This document shows, in pieces, positions 15,823 to 26,432 of a DNA stretch of 64,000 nucleotides. The stretch spans positions 868,001-932,000 of the forward strand of contig NZ_CP095073.1 of NCBI RefSeq assembly GCF_022919095.1. The letters run 5' to 3'. The DNA is from Halobacillus salinarum (lineage in GTDB: Bacteria; Bacillota; Bacilli; Bacillales; Halobacillaceae). Both the position numbers and the translations under genes were made by a program. Every line of letters begins with the position of its first letter. Within the stretch, counting starts at the first letter, position 1. The notes below the pieces were generated by a model. That model had not been told where the DNA came from and ran no database searches. It was given only the letters and a program-made list of their open reading frames with translations.

Positions 15823-17264
15823 TTGAAAGAAGTGTTAGAATGGCTGAATAATGCCATGTGGGGGTATGTCCTTGTCATTGTCCTGTTAGGACTGGGACTC
15901 TGGTTTTCCATTAAGCTCAGATTTGTCCAGTTCCGGTACATCCCTGAAATGATTCGTGTTCTTTTTGATAAGCGTTCCATTACCGCAGAAGGAAAGAAAG
16001 GAACGTCGCCATTTCAGGCTTTTACTATTAGTACAGCTTCGCGGGTAGGAACCGGTAACTTAGCTGGTGTTGCTGCAGCGCTTACGATCGGGGGCCGGGA
16101 GCAGTTTTTTGGATGTGGATGGTCGCCATTCTTGGAGGAGCATCCAGTTTTATTGAAAGTACGCTGGCACAAATTTTTAAAATCCCTGAAAAAAATCAAT
16201 ATCGAGGCGGTCCTGCCTATTACATGGAAAAAGGATTAAAAAATCGCGCGCTTGGTATTGCTTTTGCTGTCACGATCACCTTTACATACGGCCTGGTGTT
16301 CAGTTCCGTACAATCGAATACCATCCGGTTGGCCTTTGAACGGTCGTTTGGTGCCAGCAAGTGGTTGATGGCTGTCATATTAACCGTCATTGTTGCCTTA
16401 ATTATTTTCGGCGGGTTAAAAAGAATTGCATCTGTTACCCAGTTTATTATTCCATTTATGGCTATCTTTTATATTATTCTAGCCGCTATTGTACTTATTA
16501 ATAATATTGGACAAGTACCGAATATGTTCTCACAGATTTTTCAAGGTGCATTTGGATTTGAACAGTTTGCAGGCGGTACATTTGGCGGAATGGTTTTGAT
16601 AGGTATTAAGCGGGGTCTCTTTTCAAACGAAGCGGGTATGGGAAGTGCACCTAATGCTGCCGCTACGTCTGAAGTTACCCACCCTGTTAAGCAGGGCTTG
16701 ATCCAGACGCTTGGAGTCTTTACGGACACATTGATCATTTGCAGTGCTACGGCGATTATTATTCTATTTTCAGGAGAATATGTGGGCACTGATCTTGATG
16801 GGATCCAGCTTACTCAGGTAGCCTTTGAATCTCAGCTTGGTACTTGGGCATCGATCTTTATAGCTGTAGCCATCTTCTTATTTGCGTTCAGCTCTATCAT
16901 CGGAAACTATTATTATGGGGAAACGAACATCGAATTTATTAAGAAGAATAGTGGAATATTATTCGTTTACAGAATAGCTGTTCTGCTCATGGTTATGTTC
17001 GGAGCTGTTGCAAAGTTTGGACTGGTTTGGTCGCTAGCCGATTTGACAATGGGAATCATGGCGCTTATCAACTTGTACGCTATTTTCAGGCTGTCGAAAG
17101 TGGCTTATGCAGCACTTTTGGACTACAGCAGACAAAGAAAAGAAGGGAAAGACCCTGTATTTTATGATGATCACCTCCCTGGAGTCGAAGGGATGGAGTA
17201 TTGGCAGCGTCATCAGCCAATTAAATATGAGGAAACTGAAAAGCAGTCAGAGTCCTATCGCTAA
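15823..17264 (+). pseudogene. Sodium:alanine/glycine symporter (AGCS family), one-base frameshift
   Basis: The first frame starts at TTG 15823 (GGAGGTGG seven bases upstream) and encodes WLNNAMWGYVLVIVLLGLGL through the AGCS signature TSPFQAFTISTASRVGTGNLAGVA. After ALTIGG the frame breaks. Restoring one C at the CC of 16095-16096 gives GGPGAVFWMWMVAILGGASS and joins the downstream frame, which continues normally through KRGLFSNEAGMGSAPNAAA to the stop at 17264. The repaired protein has about 480 residues and roughly ten or more membrane helices, normal for AlsT/GlnT carriers. Sodium-driven uptake of alanine, glycine or glutamine is the family role. The same kind of lesion occurs in cssR, so sequence error is likely, but the text as given is broken. 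Confidence 0.85.
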
Positions 17265-17268
17265 ACAG

Positions 17269-17308
17269 AAGTCCAGAGCCGAATCCATACGGCTCTGGAC
17301 TTTATTAT
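17269..17308 (+). terminator. Terminator after the symporter
   Basis: Perfect 13-bp arms AAGTCCAGAGCCG (17269-17281) and CGGCTCTGGACTT (17290-17302) followed by T-rich sequence. Confidence 0.9.
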
Positions 17309-17411
17309 TTTCGAGCAGATGAGGGGCTTTGGCTAATTCAATCATTAGTTATTCATCCATAGGGGTGTGATATTATAGGAACAGATTCTTGAATTTAAAG
17401 GATGGATCGCG

Positions 17412-19304
17412 ATGAGTTTATTATCAGTAGAACAGATCAGCAAAAGCTATGGGGATAAGCAGCTGTTTGACAATCTTTCTTTTACCATCTCTAATCGCCA
17501 TCGGATTGGGTTAATTGGCGTCAATGGTAGTGGAAAATCGTCATTGCTGAAGATTCTTGCAGAAATGGAGCCGGCAGATGCGGGCAGTCTGGATCACGCT
17601 AAGGATTTTACGATTGAATACCTCCCTCAGGAGCCGGAACTTGAAGAAGATAAGACGGTGCTTGAGCAAATTTATTATGGAGATTCAGAGATTATGAGGG
17701 TAATGCGCAGTTATGAGCGTGTGTTGAATGAACTCGCCCAGGATCCTCAAAATACAAGCTTGCAGGAAAAAATGCTGAAACTACAACAGCAGATGGATGA
17801 AACAAATGCCTGGGAAGCAAATACGGTGGCAAAAACCATTTTAACGAAGCTTGGGATACAGGCAACCGATAAAAAAGCGGGAGATTTATCCGGCGGTCAA
17901 AAAAAGCGGGTGGCTATTGCTAAAGCATTGATTCAGCCTGCGGACTTACTGCTGCTTGATGAACCGACCAACCATTTAGATAATGAAACGATTGAGTGGC
18001 TGGAAGAATATCTTTCCCATTACAAAGGTGCGCTTATCGTCGTCACTCACGACCGTTATTTCTTAAACCGTGTCACCAACTTAATCTACGAGCTTGACCG
18101 GGGCCGTTTGTTTATCTATGAAGGCAATTATCAAACCTTCCTTGAGAAAAAAGCAGAACGGGAAGAATGGGAACGGCAGGCGGAACAAAAACATCAAAAT
18201 ACGCTGAGGAGAGAGCTTGCGTGGCTCAAACGAGGCGCAAAAGCAAGATCTACCAAACAAAAAGCAAGAAAACAGCGCATTGAAACGATGAAAGAGCAAA
18301 GTTTTACAAATGAATCCTCCCAAATGGATGTGGCCGTCGGTTCTACCCGACTTGGCGATCAGGTTATTGAGCTTAGAGGTGTCACATACATGTATGAGAA
18401 TGAAGCCGTTATCCAAGACTTTAATTATCTGGTTGTTCCTGGAGAACGTCTTGGCATTATTGGACCAAATGGTTCTGGAAAAACCACCTTACTAAATTTA
18501 ATGGCCAAGCGGCTCTCTCCAGACGAAGGGGAAGTTCTCGAAGGACAAACCGTAAAAATCGGCTATTACACGCAGGACCATCAGGAAATCGATGGTTCTT
18601 TGAAAGTAATCGAGTATATTAAAGAAGCAGCAGAAGTCATTTCGACAGCAGGAGGCGATGAAATCACAGCCGAACAAATGCTGGAACGGTTTCTTTTTCC
18701 GCGCTCCCAACAATGGACCTATATTCGGCGCCTATCCGGGGGCGAACGCCGCAGGCTCTATTTGTTGAGGGTGCTTATGCAGGAGCCTAACGTGCTGCTG
18801 CTCGATGAGCCGACGAACGACTTGGACACGGAGACGCTTAGTGTACTTGAAGAGTATTTAGAGCATTTTCCCGGCGTAGTTATTACAGTTTCCCACGACC
18901 GTTATTTTTTGGATCGTGTAGTAGACCGGCTGCTTACCTTTGAAGGAAAGGGAACTATCCACCGATTTTTTGGGAATTATACGGAGTATCTTGAGGTACG
19001 TAAGGAAGAACAACGGGATGATGAGAAAAGAAAGCCAAAATCGGCCCAGGAAGAAACGAGGAGATCCAACCGGAAAAGAAAACTGTCCTTTCGTGAAAAG
19101 CAGGAATGGGAAACCATCGAGGATGAGATCTCTGCATTAGAGGATCAGCTGGAAGAAGTCGGAGAAGAGATTGCAGCTTCAGGAAGCGACTTAGCCAAAG
19201 TACAGGAATTATATGAGAAACAAAACGATTTGGAAGCCCGGCTTGAAGAAAAAATGGATCGCTGGGAAGAGCTTTCCTTAATTGTTGAAGAGAATGAAGG
19301 ATAG
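17412..19304 (+). CDS. yfmR: ABC-F ribosome-associated ATPase, YfmR/Uup type
   Basis: 630 residues with two ABC cassettes and no membrane helices. Cassette 1: GVNGSGKSS near residue 36, LSGGQKKRVAIAKAL, LLLDEPTNHLD. Then the linker with basic repeats characteristic of ABC-F proteins. Cassette 2: GPNGSGKTT near 355, LSGGERRRLYLLRVL, LLLDEPTNDLD. The C-terminus (about 530-630) is a charged coiled coil, as in Uup and YfmR, and the length matches YfmR (629). ABC-F proteins bind the ribosomal E site; YfmR has been linked to relief of stalled translation, for example at proline codons. Antibiotic resistance ABC-F proteins are related, but the coiled-coil tail favours Uup/YfmR. Confidence 0.88.
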   Translation: MSLLSVEQISKSYGDKQLFDNLSFTISNRHRIGLIGVNGSGKSSLLKILAEMEPADAGSLDHAKDFTIEYLPQEPELEEDKTVLEQIYYGDSEIMRVMRSYERVLNELAQDPQNTSLQEKMLKLQQQMDETNAWEANTVAKTILTKLGIQATDKKAGDLSGGQKKRVAIAKALIQPADLLLLDEPTNHLDNETIEWLEEYLSHYKGALIVVTHDRYFLNRVTNLIYELDRGRLFIYEGNYQTFLEKKAEREEWERQAEQKHQNTLRRELAWLKRGAKARSTKQKARKQRIETMKEQSFTNESSQMDVAVGSTRLGDQVIELRGVTYMYENEAVIQDFNYLVVPGERLGIIGPNGSGKTTLLNLMAKRLSPDEGEVLEGQTVKIGYYTQDHQEIDGSLKVIEYIKEAAEVISTAGGDEITAEQMLERFLFPRSQQWTYIRRLSGGERRRLYLLRVLMQEPNVLLLDEPTNDLDTETLSVLEEYLEHFPGVVITVSHDRYFLDRVVDRLLTFEGKGTIHRFFGNYTEYLEVRKEEQRDDEKRKPKSAQEETRRSNRKRKLSFREKQEWETIEDEISALEDQLEEVGEEIAASGSDLAKVQELYEKQNDLEARLEEKMDRWEELSLIVEENEG

Positions 19305-19439
19305 GAAGTCCGGCTGCCGGGTTTCCCTTTCCTTGCTGGATATGATTTAAATGAACGGCGGTTCTGGTCGCTTTGTAGTCTTGTGCTGGTTATGGAATAA
19401 TAGAAACGAATACATTTAGAATTCAGGAGGTTTTTATTC

Positions 19440-20687
19440 ATGATATTTCCAAGCAAAGAAAAACTGGATAAGTACGCGGATTTAGCCCTCCGTACAGGAG
19501 TGAATCTGCAGAAAGACCAAAAGCTGGTAATCAATTCCACGATCGAAGGAGCAGAGTTTACACGAATCATCGCCAAGAAAGCTTTTGAAATGGGAGCTGA
19601 GGACGTACATATTAATTGGAGCGATGATGAACTGACACGCCTTCGGTTTGAAAATGCGGAGCAATTCGTACTTGAGGAAGTTCCCGAGTGGCAGCGCAAA
19701 ATGTACACGTCCTTCGGGGAAGAAGGAGCAGCTATTCTATCCGTACGTTCTACAGACCCTGATCTGCTCAAAGGTCTGGATGGCAAAAAGATCGCTGCAG
19801 CGAACAAGGCAAGGTCGAAAGCGATGGCGAAATTCCGTGACTTTACGATGAACGACCGGATTCAGTGGTCGATTATCAGTATTCCCATCCCGGCCTGGGC
19901 GAAGAAAATTTTCCCTGAGGATTCTGAAGAGCAGGCGATTGAAAAGCTGTGGGAGCAGATTTTCAGCATTGTAAGGGTGGATCAGGAAGATCCCGTGGCG
20001 GCCTGGGAAGCACACAATCAAACGCTGGCGAACGTGCGTGATTTTCTTAATGACAGGAAGTATAAGAAACTCATCTATAAAGCTCCCGGCACTGATCTGG
20101 AAGTTGATCTGCCGGAAGGTCACGTATGGAAAGGCGGCTCATCAAAAACGGAGGGACAAAACATTTTATTTAACGCGAATATGCCGACAGAAGAAGTATT
20201 CACGGTTCCTCATAAGTATGGTGTGAATGGACAGGTAGCAAGCACAAAGCCATTGAATTACAGCGGCAATGTTATTGAGAACTTTTCATTAACGTTTAAG
20301 GATGGCAAAGTCGTAGATTATCAGGCAGAAGCAGGAGAGGAAACGCTGCAGCACCTTCTTGAGACGGATGAAGGCTCCCGCCATCTTGGTGAGCTTGCTC
20401 TAGTCCCTCATGAATCCCCAATTTCCCAGTCGGGACTGATTTTTTACAATACGTTGTATGATGAAAATGCATCCTGCCATTTAGCCTTAGGTAAGGCGTA
20501 TCCGAATAGTCTTGAAGGAGGCTCGGATATGAATGTGCAAGAGCTGGATAAGCATGGTGTCAATGACAGTTTGAACCATGTGGACTTTATGATGGGCTCA
20601 GGAGAATTAGATATCGATGGCGTTCTAGCGGATGGTTCAACAGAGCCAGTCATGCGCAGTGGCAGCTGGGCATTATCTTTTGAATAA
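19440..20687 (+). CDS. Aminopeptidase, M29 family (AmpS/PepS type), copy 1
   Basis: 415 residues, the normal M29 length. Recognisable segments are ADLALRTGVNLQKDQKLVI at the N-terminus, PTEEVFTVPHKYGVNGQV with a metal-binding Glu, LGELALVPHESPIS with a second Glu, NASCHLALG with His, and VDFMMGSGELDIDG, which follows a ligand His. It is a cytoplasmic metal-dependent peptidase removing N-terminal residues from peptides. The start ATG follows CAGGAGG. A close paralogue of 413 residues lies at 50194-51435 on the same strand. It is monocistronic, ended by a strong terminator. Substrate preference is not readable. Confidence 0.92.
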   Translation: MIFPSKEKLDKYADLALRTGVNLQKDQKLVINSTIEGAEFTRIIAKKAFEMGAEDVHINWSDDELTRLRFENAEQFVLEEVPEWQRKMYTSFGEEGAAILSVRSTDPDLLKGLDGKKIAAANKARSKAMAKFRDFTMNDRIQWSIISIPIPAWAKKIFPEDSEEQAIEKLWEQIFSIVRVDQEDPVAAWEAHNQTLANVRDFLNDRKYKKLIYKAPGTDLEVDLPEGHVWKGGSSKTEGQNILFNANMPTEEVFTVPHKYGVNGQVASTKPLNYSGNVIENFSLTFKDGKVVDYQAEAGEETLQHLLETDEGSRHLGELALVPHESPISQSGLIFYNTLYDENASCHLALGKAYPNSLEGGSDMNVQELDKHGVNDSLNHVDFMMGSGELDIDGVLADGSTEPVMRSGSWALSFE

Positions 20688-20735
20688 GCGAAGAAAAACC
20701 CAATCGTAACAGGTCATGCAAATGATACAGATACC

Positions 20736-20790
20736 CAGCCTGTCAAGCTTTTCTGCACCAATGCAGGGAGACTTGGCAGGCTGTTTTTTT
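20736..20790 (+). terminator. Terminator of aminopeptidase copy 1
   Basis: CAGCCTGTCAAG (20736-20747) pairs with CTTGGCAGGCTG (20772-20783); an inner CTGCA/TGCAG stem lies in the loop, and a T8 tract follows. Confidence 0.9.
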
Positions 20791-20920
20791 TGGAAATCTA
20801 TCTGAGGATGATTCTTGTTTTTTTGATTTGAAAAAGAGGTCCACTTGAGTTTTGGTGAATGATTGAAGATTGCTAAACGAGGGAATGAATAAGGAAAGAG
20901 AATGAAAAGGAGAGATCATT

Positions 20921-21094
20921 ATGCCAGGTCCAGAAAATGAGTTAGCTGGTTTTCAGGCGAATCCAAATGAATTTGGAAAATGCGGCCGTTGCGGCAAGCT
21001 TCTTGCGACGAAGACGGAAAAGGAAATGAAGCTTTGTAAAGACTGCCTGCAGCGTCATAAAGATAAGGATATTGAATACGATGAATCTGAATAA
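20921..21094 (+). CDS. Small zinc-ribbon protein, 57 residues
   Basis: ATG at 20921 follows AAAAGGAGAGATC, a good ribosome binding site, and the frame stops with TAA at 21094. The product holds two CxxC pairs, KCGRCGKLL and KLCKDCLQRH, spaced by about 15 residues, as in a treble-clef or zinc ribbon, and an acidic C-terminus DIEYDESE. No function is assigned; such small ribbons often bind nucleic acid or a protein partner. It is too short for many gene-calling cut-offs but has an own start site and a terminator directly after the stop. Confidence 0.75.
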   Translation: MPGPENELAGFQANPNEFGKCGRCGKLLATKTEKEMKLCKDCLQRHKDKDIEYDESE

Positions 21095-21126
21095 ATAAGG
21101 GTGTCGAATTTCGACACCCTTATTTA
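21094..21126. terminator. Bidirectional terminator between the zinc-ribbon gene and kynB
   Basis: AATAAGGGTGTCGA (21094-21107) and TCGACACCCTTATT (21111-21124) form a perfect 14-bp stem with a three-base loop, beginning at the last base of the zinc-ribbon stop. A/T runs on both sides can serve the converging kyn operon. Confidence 0.88.
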
Positions 21127-21144
21127 ATGTGGAGCGGATTGACA

Positions 21145-21768
21145 TTATTTTTGTTTTAGTACAGCTCGTACAGGGCTGCCATCAGCTTCTTCCATTTTTA
21201 ATGGGAAGGCAAATAATTCGTAAATGCCGGGTGCTACATGATCAAGCTGTATCCCTTCAAGGATAAGAATGTCCTGTTTATACAGGGAGTGGTGTGCCGT
21301 TAATTCCTTGCTGTTTTCCGGATCAACAGAAGGTGTATCTACCCCGATCAGATCGATGTTCTGTTCCTTTAAAAACGGAGCAGCATCTTCCCCAATAACA
21401 GTGTAGCCATGATTAGGGAAGCGCGTTCGGTCTGCCCAGCTATTCGATCGAAACAGTACTTTGTTGACGTTGGAAAAATCAAACGGCTTTAAGTCTGAGG
21501 CTGTAATCTCTGCTATCCCTTCCACATTGACAACTAACGCATCGCCGGAAAAGCGTTCAAGCGGAATTTCACCTAATTTCAATCCGTTCGGATCGTAGTG
21601 AAAAGGGGCATCCACGTGGGTAGCTGTATGGTTACTGGAACTGAACTTCCCTACGTTGACCGTTCCAGTATCTTCAAATGTGGCACTAAGCTGGTATCGG
21701 AAAACTTCGTCTCCGGGCCACCCCGGTGTTTGGTTCGTCAGCGGCATTGATATATCGATCAGTGACAT
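21145..21768 (-). CDS. kynB: Kynurenine formamidase
   Basis: 207 residues, cyclase/formamidase fold. The metal-binding motif HTATHVDAPFH is present near residues 47-57, preceded by PLTNQTPGWPGDE and followed by DTPSVDP and a late LDHVAPG. It hydrolyses N-formylkynurenine to kynurenine and formate, a step of tryptophan breakdown. It lies 15 bp downstream of kynU in the same transcription unit, with AAAGGAGG before its ATG. Tryptophan 2,3-dioxygenase (kynA), which usually completes this cluster in bacilli, is not next to it; the gene upstream of kynU is recQ. Confidence 0.92.
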   Translation of the reverse strand: MSLIDISMPLTNQTPGWPGDEVFRYQLSATFEDTGTVNVGKFSSSNHTATHVDAPFHYDPNGLKLGEIPLERFSGDALVVNVEGIAEITASDLKPFDFSNVNKVLFRSNSWADRTRFPNHGYTVIGEDAAPFLKEQNIDLIGVDTPSVDPENSKELTAHHSLYKQDILILEGIQLDHVAPGIYELFAFPLKMEEADGSPVRAVLKQK

Positions 21769-21783
21769 GCTTTTCTTCCTCCT

Positions 21784-23064
21784 TTAAGCGATAATCCCTC
21801 GTTCATTGGAATATTGCTTATGTTTTTCTTCCTGGATAATCTCCTTTAATATCTGCATGACTTCATAAACGTCCTCGTGAGAAGTATAGAGCGCAATAGG
21901 AGCAAGTCGAATGACATTAGGAGCACGATAATCCGGTGTGATGCTGGCAGCTTTAAGCGCCTTGCAAATCCTTGCTGCTTCTGGATGGACGAGGCTGATA
22001 TGTCCCCCGCGTCTTTCATCCTCTATTGGTGTAGCTAACTCAAAACCAAATCCATCAAGCTCTTGGTGGAGAAGGTCCATCATCAGTCTAGTGAGCTGCA
22101 GTGATTTCTGTCTGATTTTATGGATGCCGGCTTCGTGAAAAAGTTCCAGTGATCCGAGCAGGGGTGCGGAGCTTAATATGTGCGGAGTACCGATTTGATA
22201 AGCTCCCGCGTCATCAGCAGCGGAGAGGTGATGGTCCATATCGAACTGCTTTTGTTTATTAGAGCTGAACCAGCCGGCAAGTCCGGGGCTCGTGCCAAAG
22301 TGACGTTTATTTACATACAAGCCGCCGACACCACCAGGACCGCTGTTTAAATATTTATAGGTGCACCAGACAGCAAAATCAACCTGCCATTCGTCAAGCT
22401 GGTGAGGAAGTGCTCCAATAGAATGAGCTAAGTCAAAACCTGCGATAATTCCTTTATCATGAGCAGCCTTGACAATGCGCTTGACATCAAGCAGCTGACC
22501 GCTGCGATAAAGAACAGAGGGCAGGAGCAGAAGTGCAGTTGTCTCATCCATTGCTTCAATGATGTCATCCTCAGCCAGAGTTCTGCCGTCCCTGCTTTTA
22601 ACCCGGACCAGATGCTCTTCCGGGTCAAGATTATGCAGCTCGAGCTGGCTTTTCAGGGCATAGATATCAGAGGGGAAATTAAGTTCATCCGCAATGATTT
22701 TTGTCCGTGAACCTTTCGGCTTGTAAAAGGTAGCCAGAAGCTGATGCAGGTTGGTCGTGATCGAACCGGTGTTGATGACTTCTTCTGCTTCTGCGCCGAG
22801 CAGCGGGGCTGTCATAGCTCCAAGCTTTTCAGCCATATAAAACCATGGTTCTCTTCCGTCAGTCCAGCCTTCAATGCCATAATCCTTCCAATCTTCTAAA
22901 GAGGTAAGCAGGGATTGTTCGGCTCTTTTAGATAATAAGCCTAATGAATTTCCATCCATATAATAATGGTCGGACTTAAGGTGAAATTCATTTCTAAATG
23001 CGTGCAAGGGATCCTGCTTATCCATTTGTTGTACAGTTTCTACTGAGATTTGAGGCTTTGTCAT
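21784..23064 (-). CDS. kynU: Kynureninase
   Basis: 426 residues, PLP aspartate-aminotransferase fold. Landmarks: [33 protein letters not shown], and [13 protein letters not shown] where the lysine binds PLP, followed by GGLYVNKRH. It cleaves kynurenine to anthranilate and alanine (or 3-hydroxykynurenine to 3-hydroxyanthranilate). It is the first gene of the kynU-kynB unit. Anthranilate could feed tryptophan synthesis or be exported. No 3-hydroxyanthranilate or kynurenine monooxygenase gene was seen, so an NAD role through this route is not supported by the window. Confidence 0.93.
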   Translation of the reverse strand: MTKPQISVETVQQMDKQDPLHAFRNEFHLKSDHYYMDGNSLGLLSKRAEQSLLTSLEDWKDYGIEGWTDGREPWFYMAEKLGAMTAPLLGAEAEEVINTGSITTNLHQLLATFYKPKGSRTKIIADELNFPSDIYALKSQLELHNLDPEEHLVRVKSRDGRTLAEDDIIEAMDETTALLLLPSVLYRSGQLLDVKRIVKAAHDKGIIAGFDLAHSIGALPHQLDEWQVDFAVWCTYKYLNSGPGGVGGLYVNKRHFGTSPGLAGWFSSNKQKQFDMDHHLSAADDAGAYQIGTPHILSSAPLLGSLELFHEAGIHKIRQKSLQLTRLMMDLLHQELDGFGFELATPIEDERRGGHISLVHPEAARICKALKAASITPDYRAPNVIRLAPIALYTSHEDVYEVMQILKEIIQEEKHKQYSNERGIIA

Positions 23065-23129
23065 TCCATCCCTCCTGTGTCATCCATTATAAATAGATTG
23101 AATTTGATAGCGCAAACGTTTACAGTAGG

Positions 23130-25262
23130 TTACTTCCAAAGATCATTTTTCACGAGAACTGCTTTAATCTTTCGATAGGTCATCTCTTCAGGCAGGGCAT
23201 CTTTTAAAGGTTTCAGCTTTGGTTCTGTTAATTGGTTGTATTCCAGCAGAACCTGCTTCTCTTCATCTAAGCTGAACCATTCACTCCATTCCAGAGCTTC
23301 TCCTTCCTTTGCACAACGGAAGATGTGATTCTCAATCGTTTGTTCATTCATCCCTCGTTCTTCAGCGATTTCTTTTAAGCTTTTTCCCTCCTCTTTCCAC
23401 AATAAAAAGGACTGAAGGTGACTTGCCTCTCCTCGCTCACTGGATTTCTTTTCAAACGTTTGCGGAGCTGGCTTTGGTTCTGGGACAGGTTGTTCGCTGA
23501 AGGGCTCGAGAACAGCCAGGAATGCTTTGCCGTATTGTTCAAGCTTTTGAGAACCGACCCCTTTGATTTTCAGCATCTCTTCTTCATTTTCTGGCAGGTA
23601 GAGCGCAAACTCTTTCAGTGTGGCATCTGAAAAAATGAGATACGGCGGAATACCTGCTTCATCGGCAAGCTGTTTTCTTTGCTTCCTGAGTTCTTCAAAT
23701 AATTCGATGTTGTAATGTTTTTCTTCGGTCGAGCCGGCTGCTTCCACAAGCATTTTTACCGGCTGCTCTCCCTTAAGGACACCGACCGCTTTTTTCGTCA
23801 ACTGCAGTGCAGGATATCGGCCATGTCCTGGGTCAAGATAACCTTCCGCTGTTAAAAAGTGAATAAAGCGTGTGAGCTCTTTTTCCGTGTATTGCGAAAG
23901 GATTCCATAAGTAGAAAGGGTGTGGAACTTAAATTGCCGCACTTTTTGGTCATTAGAACCTTTAAGAACTTTCGCTGTCAGGCCAGTCCCAAATTTATCG
24001 CCCATACGTTTGACGCAGGAGAGAACCATTTGCGCTTCTTTGGTCATATCCTGAAATTCTCCCTGATGGGTGCAGTTGGAGCATTTGCCGCATGGCTCTG
24101 CCGGGATGTTATCTTCGAAATACTCAAGAATGTAAGTTTGTAAGCATGTATGGGTATGGCAATAATTGATCATGGCTTGAAGCTTTACATATTCTTCTTT
24201 CTTTTTCTCCTCTGAAGGAGACTGATCAATAAGAAAACGCTGTAAATGAATGTCGGGACTGGAGAACAGCAGGACGCAGTCTCCCGGTTCCCCGTCTCGT
24301 CCTGCCCGGCCGGCTTCTTGATAATAGGATTCGATATTCATAGGCATGGAATAGTGGAGGACGTATCGGACATTCGATTTGTCGATCCCCATACCAAACG
24401 CATTGGTAGCAACGATGACTTGGAGTTCATCCTGGACAAAATCCATTTGAGCTTTTTTCCGCTGAGTTTCAGTCATGCCAGCGTGGTATTTTCCTGTAGA
24501 AAATCCTTTCTCAACGAGGAAGTGCTGCAAATGGTCCGCATCTTTTCTCGTAGCTGTATAAATAATCCCGGATTCATGCGGCCGGTTTTTCACATATTCC
24601 TCGACGAATTCCCGTTTATCCCGACCCTTAATAATCCGAAAAGAAAGATTATCCCGTGCGAATCCCGTATTGACAACGTTCTGTGGATGGATGTCTAACA
24701 GACCTTGAATATCCTTAATCACTTCTCGGGTAGCTGTGGCTGTCAACGCCATAAGGACAGGTAAATTCGGAAGATCACGCAAAGAAGCTACGACAGATCG
24801 ATAGCTTGGTCTGAAATCGTGGCCCCATTGGGATATACAGTGAGCTTCATCAAAAGCGATCAATGACAGCTTAACGGTATGAAGCGCCTGTTTAAAAGAC
24901 GGCGAATCTAATCGTTCAGGTGCAGCGTATACAAAGTCGTATTTGCCTTTTTTAAGATTCCTCATTCGTTCCTGCTGCTCCTCAGTTGAAAGCGAGCTGT
25001 TTATATAAGTCGCTGAGATCCCGTAAGAATGCAGGGCGTCCACCTGGTCTTTCATAAGAGAGATCAACGGCGAGATGACGACGGCTGTTCCTTCGAGAAA
25101 AAGTCCCGGAATTTGGTAGCAAAGTGATTTTCCACCTCCGGTAGGCATAACGGCAAGAGTATTTTCACTATGTAAAACGTGGGAAATGGCTTCTTTCTGT
25201 CCTGGACGAAAAGAAGAAAACCCATAATAATGCTCTAAGATTTGGCGGGCTTGATCGATCAT
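23130..25262 (-). CDS. recQ: ATP-dependent DNA helicase RecQ
   Basis: 710 residues from ATG at 25262, chosen because AAAAGGATGAG lies at good distance and the protein then begins with the usual [20 protein letters not shown]; upstream in-frame ATGs lack good sites. Helicase motifs: [48 protein letters not shown] zinc-binding RQC region has Cys in [10 protein letters not shown] and PCGKCSNC. An HRDC domain follows (about 510-590), then an extra helix-turn-helix near the C-terminus ([19 protein letters not shown]). This is the long RecQ form, larger than the 591-residue Bacillus YocI. It unwinds DNA 3' to 5' in recombination and fork repair. It sits between kynU and a divergent oxidoreductase. 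Confidence 0.93.
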   Translation of the reverse strand: MIDQARQILEHYYGFSSFRPGQKEAISHVLHSENTLAVMPTGGGKSLCYQIPGLFLEGTAVVISPLISLMKDQVDALHSYGISATYINSSLSTEEQQERMRNLKKGKYDFVYAAPERLDSPSFKQALHTVKLSLIAFDEAHCISQWGHDFRPSYRSVVASLRDLPNLPVLMALTATATREVIKDIQGLLDIHPQNVVNTGFARDNLSFRIIKGRDKREFVEEYVKNRPHESGIIYTATRKDADHLQHFLVEKGFSTGKYHAGMTETQRKKAQMDFVQDELQVIVATNAFGMGIDKSNVRYVLHYSMPMNIESYYQEAGRAGRDGEPGDCVLLFSSPDIHLQRFLIDQSPSEEKKKEEYVKLQAMINYCHTHTCLQTYILEYFEDNIPAEPCGKCSNCTHQGEFQDMTKEAQMVLSCVKRMGDKFGTGLTAKVLKGSNDQKVRQFKFHTLSTYGILSQYTEKELTRFIHFLTAEGYLDPGHGRYPALQLTKKAVGVLKGEQPVKMLVEAAGSTEEKHYNIELFEELRKQRKQLADEAGIPPYLIFSDATLKEFALYLPENEEEMLKIKGVGSQKLEQYGKAFLAVLEPFSEQPVPEPKPAPQTFEKKSSERGEASHLQSFLLWKEEGKSLKEIAEERGMNEQTIENHIFRCAKEGEALEWSEWFSLDEEKQVLLEYNQLTEPKLKPLKDALPEEMTYRKIKAVLVKNDLWK

Positions 25263-25366
25263 TTGACTCATCCTTTTATTAAATTCATTACTCATTCTAA
25301 CATGTTTTGTTCGATTCCCATGGGGAAAAGTTAGACTGTGACTACGAAAAGAGGAGCGGATATTCA

Positions 25367-26299
25367 ATGAAAGCTATTGTCATTGAGAAGTATGGAGATA
25401 AAGACCAATTAAAAGAAAAGGAAGTATCCATTCCCGAAGTGAAGGACAACCAAGTGCTGGTCGAAGTAAAAGCAACTTCGATCAATCCAATAGACTGGAA
25501 ACTGAGGGAAGGTTTTTTAAAAGATAAGCTTGATTTTGATTTTCCTATTATTCTAGGCTGGGATGCAGCCGGAATCGTGAAGAAGGTCGGACGCGGAGTG
25601 ACTGAATTTAAAGAAGGGGACAGGGTCTACGCACGTCCGGCGACAACTCGTCAAGGGACCTATGCAGAATACACAACCGTTGATCAACATTTACTTGCTT
25701 TAATGCCTGAGAATATTACTTTTGAGGAAGCGGCTGCTGTCCCGCTGGCTGGGCAGACGGCTTGGCAGTGCCTTGTTGACTTTGGCGGGATTGGTGAAGG
25801 AGACCAAGTGCTCATCCATGCAGGGTCAGGCGGTGTCGGCCATTATGCCATACAAATAGCTAAAGCTCTCGGTGCCCAAGTAGCTGCTACGGCCAGCGGT
25901 GAAAATCAGAGCTGGGTGAAAGAACTTGGAACAGATCGATTTATTAACTATAAGGAAGAGGATTTTGCAGAGGTGTTGAGCGGTTATGACTTTGTCCTTG
26001 ATACACTTGGAGGAGACATTCAGGAGAAAAGCTATCAAGTGTTAAAAGAGGGAGGAAAACTTGCTTCCATCGTTCAGCCTCCGGAAGGGGAATCCGCAGA
26101 GAAGCACGGAGTAGAAGCTGAATTTGTCTGGCTTGAGGAAAGCGGCCGGAAGCTTGAAAAGCTTAGTAACCTGATTGTAAACGGGAAGCTTTCCTCAGTG
26201 ATTGGACATAAGCTTCCACTAACTGAAAATGGATTGAAGGAAGCTCATGAAATAAGTGAATCACACCATGCTAAGGGAAAAATTGTCATTCATGTTTAA
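25367..26299 (+). CDS. NADP-dependent quinone-oxidoreductase-like enzyme (MDR family, zinc-free)
   Basis: 310 residues from ATG at 25367 behind AAAGAGGAGCGG. It is a medium-chain dehydrogenase/reductase: GroES-like N-terminus with [18 protein letters not shown] and EGDRVYARP, then the nucleotide-binding motif [20 protein letters not shown] near residue 150. The cysteines and histidines that bind catalytic zinc in alcohol dehydrogenases are absent, as in quinone oxidoreductases and zeta-crystallin. It probably reduces quinones or enones with NADPH. It is divergent from recQ, with about 100 bp between starts, and ends in its own terminator. Substrate not readable. Confidence 0.85.
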   Translation: MKAIVIEKYGDKDQLKEKEVSIPEVKDNQVLVEVKATSINPIDWKLREGFLKDKLDFDFPIILGWDAAGIVKKVGRGVTEFKEGDRVYARPATTRQGTYAEYTTVDQHLLALMPENITFEEAAAVPLAGQTAWQCLVDFGGIGEGDQVLIHAGSGGVGHYAIQIAKALGAQVAATASGENQSWVKELGTDRFINYKEEDFAEVLSGYDFVLDTLGGDIQEKSYQVLKEGGKLASIVQPPEGESAEKHGVEAEFVWLEESGRKLEKLSNLIVNGKLSSVIGHKLPLTENGLKEAHEISESHHAKGKIVIHV

Positions 26300-26303
26300 C
26301 AAG

Positions 26304-26345
26304 ATACTCATCTGTCTGTAATCAGGCAGATGAGTATTAATTTAC
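26304..26345 (+). terminator. Terminator of the MDR oxidoreductase
   Basis: Near-perfect 15-bp arms (26304-26318 and 26323-26337) with a four-base loop, then T-rich sequence. Confidence 0.88.
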
Positions 26346-26432
26346 AAATTTTCTCACTATTCTAACTATTATTGAGTACCTCATGTTATATTAGGGTATA
26401 TACCTACAAATATACATGGGAGGAGAGAAATA

